Source: Kiritimatiellia bacterium
GTDB taxonomy: Bacteria > Verrucomicrobiota > Kiritimatiellia > RFP12 > UBA3636
Length of the DNA: 37,130 nucleotides
Assembly: GCA_017648065.1 (NCBI GenBank)
Contig: JAGCJJ010000091.1
Span: 1-37,130 of the forward strand
Reading direction: 5' to 3'
The position numbers and the translations under genes are program-made. The notes below the pieces were generated by a model. It was given only the letters and a program-made list of their open reading frames with translations. It made no database searches and had not been told where the DNA came from. Positions 17,172-24,295 of this stretch are shown in pieces (the stretch's first letter is position 1; every line of letters starts with the position of its first letter).

Positions 17172-17517
17172 AATTTAACTATGTATTTCCATACCATTTT
17201 TCGTAACAAGAAATACAACCCTACACAACATCTCAAACTATTACATAAACTCCTAAAACAATCAAGAAAATAATTTAAGTATTGCCTGTTTTTAATAAAA
17301 GAAATAACGAAATGCGATAATATTTAAGACAAATTTAATTAAGCGAACAAAATCACAAAAAATATGATAAAATAGTTAAGAAATAAGTGAATGTAAGCAT
17401 AGTATTTGCATTTACTTTGCCACGAAGTTTATATTCTTCAAAAAACTATTGATATCAAAGCAACAGTTGTGCTATAATACGCCCAATTACTACAAATTTG
17501 TAGCAATCAACTCTGAT
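17172..17517. other. Non-coding AT-rich gap upstream of trxB and tRNA-Ser
   Basis: No coding signal is visible. AAGTGAATG (17385-17393) and CATTTACTT (17409-17417) can pair with one G-U. The only clear element is the tRNA promoter at its right end. Confidence 0.5.
17449..17478 (+). promoter_or_regulatory. Promoter of tRNA-Ser/tRNA-Leu
   Basis: TTGATA (17449-17454) and a perfect TATAAT (17473-17478) are spaced by 18 bases. They end 39 bases before tRNA-Ser, a good sigma-70-type stable-RNA promoter. Confidence 0.75.
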
Positions 17518-17606
17518 GGAGAGGTGTCCGAGTGGTCGAAGGAGCAGCACTGGAAATGCTGTGTACCCCCCGGGTACCGAGGGTTCAAATCCCTCCCTCT
17601 CCGCCA
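17518..17606 (+). tRNA. tRNA-Ser (anticodon GGA)
   Basis: The acceptor stem GGAGAGG/CCTCTCC, the anticodon stem CAGCA/TGCTG with loop CTGGAAA (GGA), a long variable arm (GTACCCCCCGGGTAC) and an encoded CCA identify a class II serine tRNA. Discriminator G is typical of serine. Confidence 0.97.
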
Positions 17607-17618
17607 TTGAAACCTAAT

Positions 17619-17705
17619 GCCTAGGTGGCGAAATCGGCAGACGCAAGGGACTTAAAATCCCTTGGTGGAAACACCGTATGGGTTCAAGTCCCAACCTAGG
17701 CACCA
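17619..17705 (+). tRNA. tRNA-Leu (anticodon TAA)
   Basis: The acceptor stem is GCCTAGG/CCTAGGC. The anticodon loop CTTAAAA carries TAA. There is a long variable arm, discriminator A and an encoded CCA. It lies 12 bases after tRNA-Ser, sharing its promoter and the terminator that follows. Confidence 0.97.
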
Positions 17706-17716
17706 TTTACAAAACA

Positions 17717-17758
17717 TGCTGAACCAAGTGAATTTACTAGGGGTTCGGCATTTTTTTT
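17717..17758 (+). terminator. Intrinsic terminator of the tRNA-Ser/Leu transcript
   Basis: TGCTGAACC (17717-17725) pairs with GGTTCGGCA (17742-17750, one G-U) and is followed by eight T residues. Confidence 0.9.
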
Positions 17759-17968
17759 GCAAACATAAAAAGTAATGTGTCGCACAATTGTCTTAAAAAT
17801 AATTCTTCCGCGACACATAAATCACAACAAAAACTCAAAGAATATTCAATAGTAATGGTTCGTTGTATAATACTCTGATTTATCTAAATTCAGACAATAT
17901 TTTAGCATTATATATGAGCTACAAATTACTAAGCGAAATTATATTTCATACACAATAAAAAAAACTTA

Positions 17969-17997
17969 TTGATTTATAAAGCAAATAATAGTATACT
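17969..17997 (+). promoter_or_regulatory. Promoter of tRNA-Leu(CAA)
   Basis: TTGATT (17969-17974) and TATACT (17992-17997) are spaced by 17 bases, ending 16 bases before the tRNA. Confidence 0.7.
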
Positions 17998-18013
17998 TAC
18001 GCCAATTTTCAAA

Positions 18014-18099
18014 GCCGAGGTGGCGAAATGGCAGACGCAGCAGACTCAAAATCTGCCGGTGGCAACACCATGAGGGTTCGATCCCCTCTCTCGGCACCA
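18014..18099 (+). tRNA. tRNA-Leu (anticodon CAA)
   Basis: The acceptor stem is GCCGAGG/TCTCGGC with one G-U. The anticodon loop CTCAAAA carries CAA. The long variable arm, GGTTCGATCC T-arm, discriminator A and encoded CCA are all present. It has its own promoter and terminator. Confidence 0.97.
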
Positions 18100-18107
18100 T
18101 TTTTTAT

Positions 18108-18129
18108 AGCGGGGTTGCCCGCTTTTTTT
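18108..18129 (+). terminator. Intrinsic terminator of tRNA-Leu(CAA)
   Basis: AGCGGG and CCCGCT form a 6-bp GC-rich stem with a GTTG loop, followed by a T7 run. Confidence 0.88.
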
Positions 18130-18147
18130 GTTTTATAAATTTGATAA

Positions 18148-18188
18148 AAAAAAACGAGATGTCTTGAACCAAAACATCTCGTTTTTTT
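18148..18188 (-). terminator. Intrinsic terminator of the pilus-ATPase operon
   Basis: ACGAGATGT and ACATCTCGT pair directly after the stop codon at 18190, with A-runs on the left that become a long U-run on the minus strand. It could act in both directions. Confidence 0.85.
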
Positions 18189-18189
18189 A

Positions 18190-19890
18190 TTATGTATAAC
18201 GTAGAACCTCGTCAACAGTGGTGTAACCATCAAGAATATTGATAACACCATCCTCGCGCATTGTACGCATTCCTAACTCACGAGCCTTCTCACGAATTGC
18301 AAGCGTAGGGCTGCGATTTGAAATCATCTCACGGATTGGATCTGTAACTCGTAGATACTCATACAAACCCTTACGTTTACGATAACCAGCATGATTACAT
18401 TGATCACAGCCCGCACCAAATGCGAACTGACGCCCAGCAACCTCTTCCTCAGTAAGCTCAAGGCGCTTCAAGATATCTGGTGTTGGATCATAGAACTTCT
18501 TACAATTTGTGCAAATTGTACGAACAAGACGCTGTCCTAGCACTGCCTCAAGTGTAGAAGCAATCAAGTATGGAGCAATATCCATATCTACAAGACGTGT
18601 CACGGCACCAGCAGCATCGTTTGTGTGAAGTGTTGAGAAAACCAAGTGACCTGTCAATGAAGCCTGCACAGCAATCTGCGCAGTTTCAAGGTCACGAATT
18701 TCTCCCACCATGATTACGTCAGGGTCTTGACGCAAGAACGCACGCAGTACCTTAGGGAAGGTGTTGCCTTGTACAGGATTGATTGGCACCTGAACAATAC
18801 CTTCAATATCATATTCAACAGGCTCCTCAGCTGTTAGCAGCTTTGTGCCCTCTTTGTTGATACGACGCAAGCATGAGTAAAGCGTTGTTGTCTTACCAGA
18901 ACCTGTAGGACCTGTAACAATAATAATACCATTTGGCTTTGTCACATCCTCACAAATTGCATTATAAAGATATTCTGGCATACCTAAATTTTCAAGGTCC
19001 AAAGACACAACTGAGCGATCAAGCACACGAAGCACAACTGACTCACCAAACTGTGTAGGCAAGCAAGATACACGAAGGTCAATCTGCCTGCCACCTACTG
19101 GCAGCTGAATACGTCCATCCTGAGGCAAGCGGCGCTCAGAAATATTCAAACCAGAGATAACCTTGATACGTGAAATAACTGGTAATGCAAGAGAACGTGG
19201 AGGTGGAGACATCTCATAAAGAGCACCATCAACACGATACCTGATACGGAACTCTTTCTCAAATGGCTCAAAGTGAATATCTGATGCACGTGCATTTACA
19301 GCCTGCTGAAGCACGATACCTACAAAGCGAACAACTGGTGCTGAGCTTGAAGCATCTGCAAGTGCCTTCTCATCAAGCTCCATATCATCCTTGCCTGTAA
19401 TTTCCTCAAAGTCGGACAAGCCTGTCATGAAGTTATCCATTGCAGAGGAATCATCACCATAGTAGCGAGAAATACAATCGTGAATTTCTTTCTGACGAGC
19501 TAACACGAAGAAGATATCTCGTGAAAGCACAAAGTGCAATTCATCTGAAACAATTGGGCTTTGAATAGAATCGCAAGCAAGAGTAACTGATGTATCTGTC
19601 ATTTCTACAGGAACCACATTATACATACGAGCTACGCTACCAGGAACAACCTTTAGAATTTCTGGCATGATATCAATACCTTGTAGAGTTGCCACCTCAA
19701 GGCTATGATATGAAGCCATCTCATTTAGAAGATCATCCTCAGAGACATATCCACCCTCAACAATAAGGTCACGAATTGCTCTGCCAGAGGAAAGATGCTC
19801 GGACATTAGCTCATCACATGTGGCATTGTCCAAGAGTCCACTCATTTGGCAGACCTCTAATACAGGATCTGTTTGAAAATTATCGCTCAT
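18190..19890 (-). CDS. PilB/GspE-family assembly ATPase
   Basis: This 566-residue cytoplasmic motor ATPase powers extension of a type IV pilus or a type II secretion pseudopilus. An N-terminal GSPII_E-like domain (about 1-145) precedes the ATPase core. The Walker [14 protein letters not shown] is at 327-339, an AEEPVEY segment at 354-360 (usually EDPVEY), LRQDPD at 386-391, GEIRD at 396-400, HTND at 422-425, and a tetra-cysteine zinc site at Cys460/463/495/498. Length matches PilB/GspE. It is last in the operon, 25 bases after pilT, and ends at an intrinsic terminator. The EEP variant is conservative and probably functional. PilB versus GspE cannot be told from this protein alone. Confidence 0.93.
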   Translation of the reverse strand: MSDNFQTDPVLEVCQMSGLLDNATCDELMSEHLSSGRAIRDLIVEGGYVSEDDLLNEMASYHSLEVATLQGIDIMPEILKVVPGSVARMYNVVPVEMTDTSVTLACDSIQSPIVSDELHFVLSRDIFFVLARQKEIHDCISRYYGDDSSAMDNFMTGLSDFEEITGKDDMELDEKALADASSSAPVVRFVGIVLQQAVNARASDIHFEPFEKEFRIRYRVDGALYEMSPPPRSLALPVISRIKVISGLNISERRLPQDGRIQLPVGGRQIDLRVSCLPTQFGESVVLRVLDRSVVSLDLENLGMPEYLYNAICEDVTKPNGIIIVTGPTGSGKTTTLYSCLRRINKEGTKLLTAEEPVEYDIEGIVQVPINPVQGNTFPKVLRAFLRQDPDVIMVGEIRDLETAQIAVQASLTGHLVFSTLHTNDAAGAVTRLVDMDIAPYLIASTLEAVLGQRLVRTICTNCKKFYDPTPDILKRLELTEEEVAGRQFAFGAGCDQCNHAGYRKRKGLYEYLRVTDPIREMISNRSPTLAIREKARELGMRTMREDGVINILDGYTTVDEVLRYT

Positions 19891-19915
19891 CTCTAATTAT
19901 ACATCCCTTCTGGCA

Positions 19916-20998
19916 TTAGCCCTGCTGCATTTCCTTTAGCTTATCAACCTGAGTATCTGGGTCACGAGACTTAGAAATTAGATCCTCATAGGAGATACGA
20001 CCAGCCTTAAATAGCTCTAATAAATGTGCATCAAGCGTCTGCATACCAAACTTAGCACCAGTCTGAATATCTGAAGTAATTCGGTGAGTATTACCATCAC
20101 GAATCATTGCTGCAATACTTGGTGTATTAACCATAACCTCAAAGGCAGCAACGCGTCCAGGCTTATCAATGCGAGGAAGAAGCAGCTGAGAAATAACTGC
20201 TACCAAGCCACCAGAGAGCTGCATACGAACCTGACCCTGCTGATCTGTTGGGAATGCATCAACAATACGATCAACTGTGCTTGCAGCACCTGTTGTATGC
20301 AATGTTGCAAACACCAAGTGACCTGTTTCAGCAGCAGAAATAGCTGCCTGCATTGTCTCCAAATCGCGCATTTCTCCAACGAGAATTACGTCAGGGTCCT
20401 GACGCAAGGCACGGCGTAGAGCCTCAGAGAAAGAAGGAACATCGGAACCAACTTCACGCTGAGTAACAACAGAACTCTTATGTGTGTGATAATATTCGAT
20501 TGGGTCTTCGATTGTGATAATGTGACAAGCACGCTTCTCATTAATGTAATTAAGCATACTTGCAAGTGTTGTTGTCTTACCAGAACCTGTAGGACCTGTA
20601 ACAAGCACCAAACCACGAGGCTTATAAAGAAGTTCCTCAATCTGTGGTGGCAAACCAATTACTGACAAAGGAAGCAAATCATTGGGAATCTGGCGCAATA
20701 CTGTACCGTAATTGCCCTTACCCTTCAATACGCTGACACGGAAACGAGCCTTATCGCCAAAAGCCAAACCAAAGTCTGCACCACCATTCTCATTTACTTG
20801 GCGCATCTGGTCCTCAGTACAAATGCTACGAACAAGACGCTCTGTATCTGCTGGAGTAAGAGGAGGTGAATCTAGCGGAGTTAAATCACCGTGAATACGT
20901 AGCATTGGTGGAACACCCACTGTAATGTGAAGGTCGGAAGCATGCTCCTCAACAGCGAGCTCCATCATTGAATTCATGTCTAAAATATCTTCTTCCAT
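19916..20998 (-). CDS. pilT: PilT-family twitching-motility / retraction ATPase
   Basis: This 360-residue protein has the short PilT architecture: an N-terminal PAS-like part ([19 protein letters not shown]) and a RecA-like core with Walker A GPTGSGKT (135-142), EDPIEY, RQDPD, GEMRDLE (208-214) and ATLHTTGA. It retracts type IV pili by depolymerising pilin. The C-terminal motif AIREGK typical of PilT appears as MIRDGN. The start follows the upstream gspE-like stop by only 5 bases, and the GAGGA ribosome site lies in the end of that gene, implying translational coupling. Presence of a retraction ATPase favours a true type IV pilus system over pure type II secretion. Confidence 0.94.
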   Translation of the reverse strand: MEEDILDMNSMMELAVEEHASDLHITVGVPPMLRIHGDLTPLDSPPLTPADTERLVRSICTEDQMRQVNENGGADFGLAFGDKARFRVSVLKGKGNYGTVLRQIPNDLLPLSVIGLPPQIEELLYKPRGLVLVTGPTGSGKTTTLASMLNYINEKRACHIITIEDPIEYYHTHKSSVVTQREVGSDVPSFSEALRRALRQDPDVILVGEMRDLETMQAAISAAETGHLVFATLHTTGAASTVDRIVDAFPTDQQGQVRMQLSGGLVAVISQLLLPRIDKPGRVAAFEVMVNTPSIAAMIRDGNTHRITSDIQTGAKFGMQTLDAHLLELFKAGRISYEDLISKSRDPDTQVDKLKEMQQG

Positions 20999-21003
20999 AG
21001 CAA

Positions 21004-22731
21004 TTAATCCTCATCACCCATTGTTACACGTAGAACCTCGCTCACGGTTGTAATGCCTGCAATCACCTTGCGGATACCATCCTCACGCAAAGTACGCATT
21101 CCTAGCTCGCGAGCTCTTGCACGAATTTCAGTCACACCTGAATTTTCAAAAATCAAGCGCTGAATTTCATCATCAACCTTAAAGATTTCAAAAATACCTT
21201 TACGTCCTTTATAACCGCTTTGAGAGCAGCGCTGACATCCAGCACCTCTGTAAAGCATTGCAGACTGAAGATCATCAACATTCAAACCTAGGCTACGTAG
21301 CTCCATTGTCTCTGGAGTATATTGTTCGCGACACTCAGTACAAATTGCACGAACAAGTCGCTGAGCCATAACAGCACGCAAAGCAGAAGCCACCTGGAAT
21401 GGCTTAACACCAATATCAAGCAAACGAGTAATTGCACCAGGAGCATCATTTGTATGCAATGTAGAGAATACCAAGTGACCTGTAAGCGCAGCTTCAATAG
21501 CAATTGATGCTGTCTCAAGGTCACGAATTTCACCAATCATTACGATATTTGGAGCCTGACGCAAGATTGCGCGCAATGCTGCAGCGAATGTCATACCGAT
21601 ATCTGCATTAACATGGACCTGGTTAACACCCGTCATCTGATATTTAACAGGGTCTTCAACAGTAATCAATTTTCTGTCAGGTTTATTGATTTGGCCTAAG
21701 CAAGCATAAAGCGTTGTGGTTTTACCGGAACCTGTAGGACCTGTAACAAGCAAGATACCATCAGGCAAGCCAATTAACTGCTCAAATGTCTGCTGGTCAT
21801 CTGTCATAAAGCCAAGCTCAGGCAAACCAAGAGACAAGTTCTGCTTATCCAAGATACGCATAACAATACTCTCGCCATGGCCTGTAGGAACAGTAGACAC
21901 ACGAAGATCAAGCTCTCGGCCTTTAACCTTGATCTGGATACGGCCGTCCTGAGGAATACGTCTCTCAGAAAGCTTCATATTAGCCATTAGCTTAAAGCGC
22001 TGAAGAATTGCACCCTGAAGGCGTTTAGGTGGAGCCTCTTGCTCACGCAAAACACCATCAATACGATAGCGGATACGGAAGCGCTTTTCCATTGGCTCTA
22101 AGTGAATATCGGAAGCACGTGAAACGAATGCGCGCATGATAATCTGAGCACAAAGCTTAACGATTGGAGCATCTGCCTCACTAGCTTGAGAAACGCCAAG
22201 CTGATCCTCGAGAGCAGAATCTTCTTCATCTCCTCCATGCTCTCCATTGGCAACTGCACCACCAAGCTCATTATAAATATCATCCATGTTTGCATCCTGA
22301 TCAGGATACAACATGGTCATCATTGTAAGAATTTGCTGACGAGGAGCAACCACCGCTTCAACATTTTTGTCAAGAGCATAGCGAAGTCCATCAAGAGTCT
22401 CGAAATTCATTGGATCAGCAAGAGCAACAGTCAATGTTCCATCCATCTCATAAAGCGGAACAACTCTGAACTTACGAGCAATATCACCAGGAAGCAGTGC
22501 ACGAGTAGCATCGCCCATATCAGCCTGTGAGATATCCACAAATTCCATACCAAAAGCCTGAGCAACAAAACCAAGAACTGTTTCCTCAGTTAGCTCACCA
22601 TTTTTCAACATAATGTCAATTACAGACTCGCCTTCACCCGTAACATTTGTTGCAGCAACTTCTGATTGCTCTTGTGTAATCACATTATTCTCGAGCAAAA
22701 TCTGTAATACATAATCATCATTCGAGGTCAC
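21004..22731 (-). CDS. GspE/PilB-family ATPase with altered acidic motifs
   Basis: This 575-residue protein starts at a GTG (22731) with a strong AAGGAGAG about 7 bases upstream. It has the full GspE/PilB layout: an N-terminal GSPII_E domain (about 1-150), an acidic linker (164-188), Walker A GPTGSGKT (331-338), GEIRD (400-404), HTND, and a tetra-cysteine site (Cys464/467/499/502). Two normally conserved acidic motifs differ: EDPVEY reads EDPVKY (359-364), and LRQDPD reads LRQAPN (390-395). The paralogue at 18190 keeps RQDPD. The Walker A and GEIRD motifs suggest it still binds nucleotide, but hydrolysis or coupling may differ. It is first in the three-ATPase operon. Confidence 0.92.
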   Translation of the reverse strand: MTSNDDYVLQILLENNVITQEQSEVAATNVTGEGESVIDIMLKNGELTEETVLGFVAQAFGMEFVDISQADMGDATRALLPGDIARKFRVVPLYEMDGTLTVALADPMNFETLDGLRYALDKNVEAVVAPRQQILTMMTMLYPDQDANMDDIYNELGGAVANGEHGGDEEDSALEDQLGVSQASEADAPIVKLCAQIIMRAFVSRASDIHLEPMEKRFRIRYRIDGVLREQEAPPKRLQGAILQRFKLMANMKLSERRIPQDGRIQIKVKGRELDLRVSTVPTGHGESIVMRILDKQNLSLGLPELGFMTDDQQTFEQLIGLPDGILLVTGPTGSGKTTTLYACLGQINKPDRKLITVEDPVKYQMTGVNQVHVNADIGMTFAAALRAILRQAPNIVMIGEIRDLETASIAIEAALTGHLVFSTLHTNDAPGAITRLLDIGVKPFQVASALRAVMAQRLVRAICTECREQYTPETMELRSLGLNVDDLQSAMLYRGAGCQRCSQSGYKGRKGIFEIFKVDDEIQRLIFENSGVTEIRARARELGMRTLREDGIRKVIAGITTVSEVLRVTMGDED

Positions 22732-22849
22732 TTAATGCTCTCCTTCTTAAAGTAAGTTAGCAAAACCATCATAAAAAACCGTTTTTAAGGCAAACATTCA
22801 CGAACACCATTAAATAGACACAATGGAATATCCACCCTATTTTTGATTT

Positions 22850-22879
22850 ATTATACCCTAAAATAGACCTATATTTCAA
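22850..22879 (-). promoter_or_regulatory. Probable promoter of the pilus-ATPase operon
   Basis: On the minus strand TTGAAA (22879-22874) and a perfect TATAAT (22855-22850) are spaced by 18 bases, about 120 bases before the GTG start of the first ATPase gene. Confidence 0.55.
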
Positions 22880-23082
22880 CAAAAAACCACATTCTTAATT
22901 GATTAAGAAAGACTCTCAGAAATAAAAAGACAACAATAAAACAGAACCATGCTATTCAAACGCAAGACACTTTCGTAAAAATAGAAGAAAGAACCGGCAT
23001 CTGCAATTAAGATTAATTTGGAGCCATCACATATGTATCTAACTACAAAATTTAGGCTTATACAAATACAAAAAAAATGACT

Positions 23083-23110
23083 TTGTCAAACTTTATCAAA
23101 CGTTTGACAA
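23083..23110. promoter_or_regulatory. LacI-type operator upstream of the LacI gene
   Basis: TCAAACGTTTGA (23096-23107) is a perfect 12-base palindrome with the central CG typical of LacI-family operators. Overlapping it, TTGTCAAAC (23083-23091) and GTTTGACAA (23102-23110) form a second perfect inverted repeat. It ends 5 bases before the predicted -35 box, consistent with autoregulation. Confidence 0.7.
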
Positions 23111-23115
23111 TTTTA

Positions 23116-23143
23116 TTGACGGCTTAGTGTCTTTTTTGATAAT
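23116..23143 (+). promoter_or_regulatory. Probable promoter of the LacI-glycosidase operon
   Basis: TTGACG (23116-23121) and GATAAT (23138-23143), preceded by T residues, are spaced by 16 bases. Initiation near 23150 would give a leader of about 57 bases that contains two further palindromes. Confidence 0.55.
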
Positions 23144-23164
23144 TTAATAACAGATTTAAATCAA

Positions 23165-23180
23165 TAATACTATAGTATTA
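23165..23180. repeat. Perfect 16-base palindrome in the LacI leader
   Basis: TAATACTATAGTATTA is self-complementary over all 16 bases. It lies downstream of the predicted transcription start and could be a second operator or an RNA/DNA structural site. Confidence 0.6.
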
Positions 23181-23186
23181 ACAAGA

Positions 23187-23202
23187 TATTCTTCAAAGAA
23201 TA
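23187..23202. repeat. Inverted repeat directly before the LacI start codon
   Basis: TATTCTT and AAGAATA pair around a 2-base centre, ending 4 bases before the ATG at 23207. The element covers the ribosome-binding region and could affect initiation or serve as a dimer-binding site. Confidence 0.55.
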
Positions 23203-23206
23203 AACT

Positions 23207-24238
23207 ATGCCGAAGAAAAGATCAAAAGTAACACTTAAAATGATTGCAAAGGACGTAGGTTGCTCTACATCCCTTGTTTCTAAAGTATTGTCTGGTCGCA
23301 TGGGCAAAAGCTCTGTAAGTCTTGATCTTGGACTTGAAATTAAAGACCGAGCACTAAAACTTGGCTATAAATCTAATCCTATAGCCTCTGCCCTGCGTCG
23401 CGGCAGCTCCAATACAATCGGCGTTGTTATATATCGTCACGATGGCCAGCCAGGTAGCGAAAATGTTGTCAGCATAATCGATGGCATTACCAGTGTTATA
23501 AATAGCACACATTTTCATTTACGTTGGCTATTCTTCTCTAATGAAACAGAATTTATTAACCAGATCAAATCCTTAGAAGATGTTGATGGAATCATAATCA
23601 ACAGAGCCTATAGCAGCATTATTGGTTCTGACTTCTATATCAACAAACTGAAATCAGATGGCATACCAACTGTTTCATTCACTGATCTTAATAATGGCAT
23701 TACATTTGCAGACATCTCACAAAAAGGCGTAGGCTATATTGCTGCAAAGCATCTTCTAAGCATTGGCTGCAAAAAAATTGTACTATTTAAGAATTCTGGT
23801 ATGCTACCACGTTTTGAAGGCTATGTAGAAGCATTTAAGGAAGCCCAAAAGCCTATAGAGGAAACAATTATCATAGAAGATAAAAGCTATACTCCTGACA
23901 ATATTCCAGCTCATATCAAAAAGCTTTACCAAAACAATTGCGAATTTGATGGAATTATTTGTAATTCAGACCTACAAGGAATTACGGCAATGAAAACATT
24001 GCTAGCTCTTGGAAAAAGAATTCCAGAGGACGTAAAGGTTGTTGGTGTGGATGACTCCCCTTTTGCTCGATATGGCATAATTCCTCTCACATCTATCTCT
24101 GGTAGGACTTATGACAGAGCTATGTGGGCAGCAAATGCAATACTTAAGCTCATAAACAACCCTAAAATGGAAATTGAAAGCACAACATTTGAGCCAAAAC
24201 TCGTTGTTCGCACTTCAACAAAACAATTTAATAAATAA
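23207..24238 (+). CDS. LacI-family transcriptional regulator
   Basis: This 343-residue DNA-binding regulator has an N-terminal LacI helix-turn-helix (about 8-30: TLKMIAKDVGCSTSLVSKVLSGR), the hinge region (YKSNPIASALRRGSSNTIGVVI) and a periplasmic-binding-like effector domain to the end. In that domain VDGIIINRAYSS, GYIAAKHLLSIGCKKIVLF, FDGIICNSDLQGITAMKTL and VKVVGVDDSPFARYGIIPLTSI follow the family's order. Such proteins usually sense a sugar and repress, or sometimes activate, a carbohydrate-use operon. The gene is preceded by a LacI-type operator and followed after 57 bases by a secreted glycosidase gene on the same strand, which is the obvious target. No strong Shine-Dalgarno is seen. 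Confidence 0.95.
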   Translation: MPKKRSKVTLKMIAKDVGCSTSLVSKVLSGRMGKSSVSLDLGLEIKDRALKLGYKSNPIASALRRGSSNTIGVVIYRHDGQPGSENVVSIIDGITSVINSTHFHLRWLFFSNETEFINQIKSLEDVDGIIINRAYSSIIGSDFYINKLKSDGIPTVSFTDLNNGITFADISQKGVGYIAAKHLLSIGCKKIVLFKNSGMLPRFEGYVEAFKEAQKPIEETIIIEDKSYTPDNIPAHIKKLYQNNCEFDGIICNSDLQGITAMKTLLALGKRIPEDVKVVGVDDSPFARYGIIPLTSISGRTYDRAMWAANAILKLINNPKMEIESTTFEPKLVVRTSTKQFNK

Positions 24239-24246
24239 AACTAACA

Positions 24247-24279
24247 GCAATTCCTCTTGCAAATTGCGATAGGAATTGC
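24247..24279 (+). other. Hairpin between the LacI and glycosidase genes
   Basis: GCAATTCCT (24247-24255) and AGGAATTGC (24271-24279) form a perfect 9-bp stem with a 15-base loop. It begins 9 bases after the LacI stop and ends 5 bases before the AAGGAA ribosome site. With no U-run it is not a standard terminator and could be an mRNA processing or stabilising stem. Confidence 0.55.
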
Positions 24280-24295
24280 AAAACAAGGAAAAACA

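Larger units (their letters stand above)
17706..18013. other. tRNA spacer with terminator, 9-bp inverted repeat and promoter
   Basis: Apart from the terminator (17717-17758) and the next promoter (17969-17997), the gap holds a perfect inverted repeat ATGTGTCGC (17775-17783) / GCGACACAT (17810-17818) with a 26-base AT-rich loop and no U-run after it. No gene is visible. Confidence 0.5.
22732..23206. other. Divergent 475-base intergenic region (pilus ATPases / LacI gene)
   Basis: It holds the minus-strand promoter for the ATPases on the left and the LacI promoter with operator and palindromes on the right. The middle (about 22890-23060) is AT-rich and featureless to my reading. No small gene is evident. 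Confidence 0.6.

Noticed and set aside
18009-18251. An 80-codon minus-strand frame ending GDRTLMVLPPADFESAASAISPPRL
   Set aside because: The end is the antisense translation of tRNA-Leu(CAA), a well-known spurious protein; the rest overlaps a terminator and the end of the pilB-like gene.
24257-24295. An upstream ATG extending the glycosidase by 13 residues
   Set aside because: The signal peptide and a good AAGGAA site both fit the ATG at 24296; the upstream ATG lies within the intergenic hairpin.
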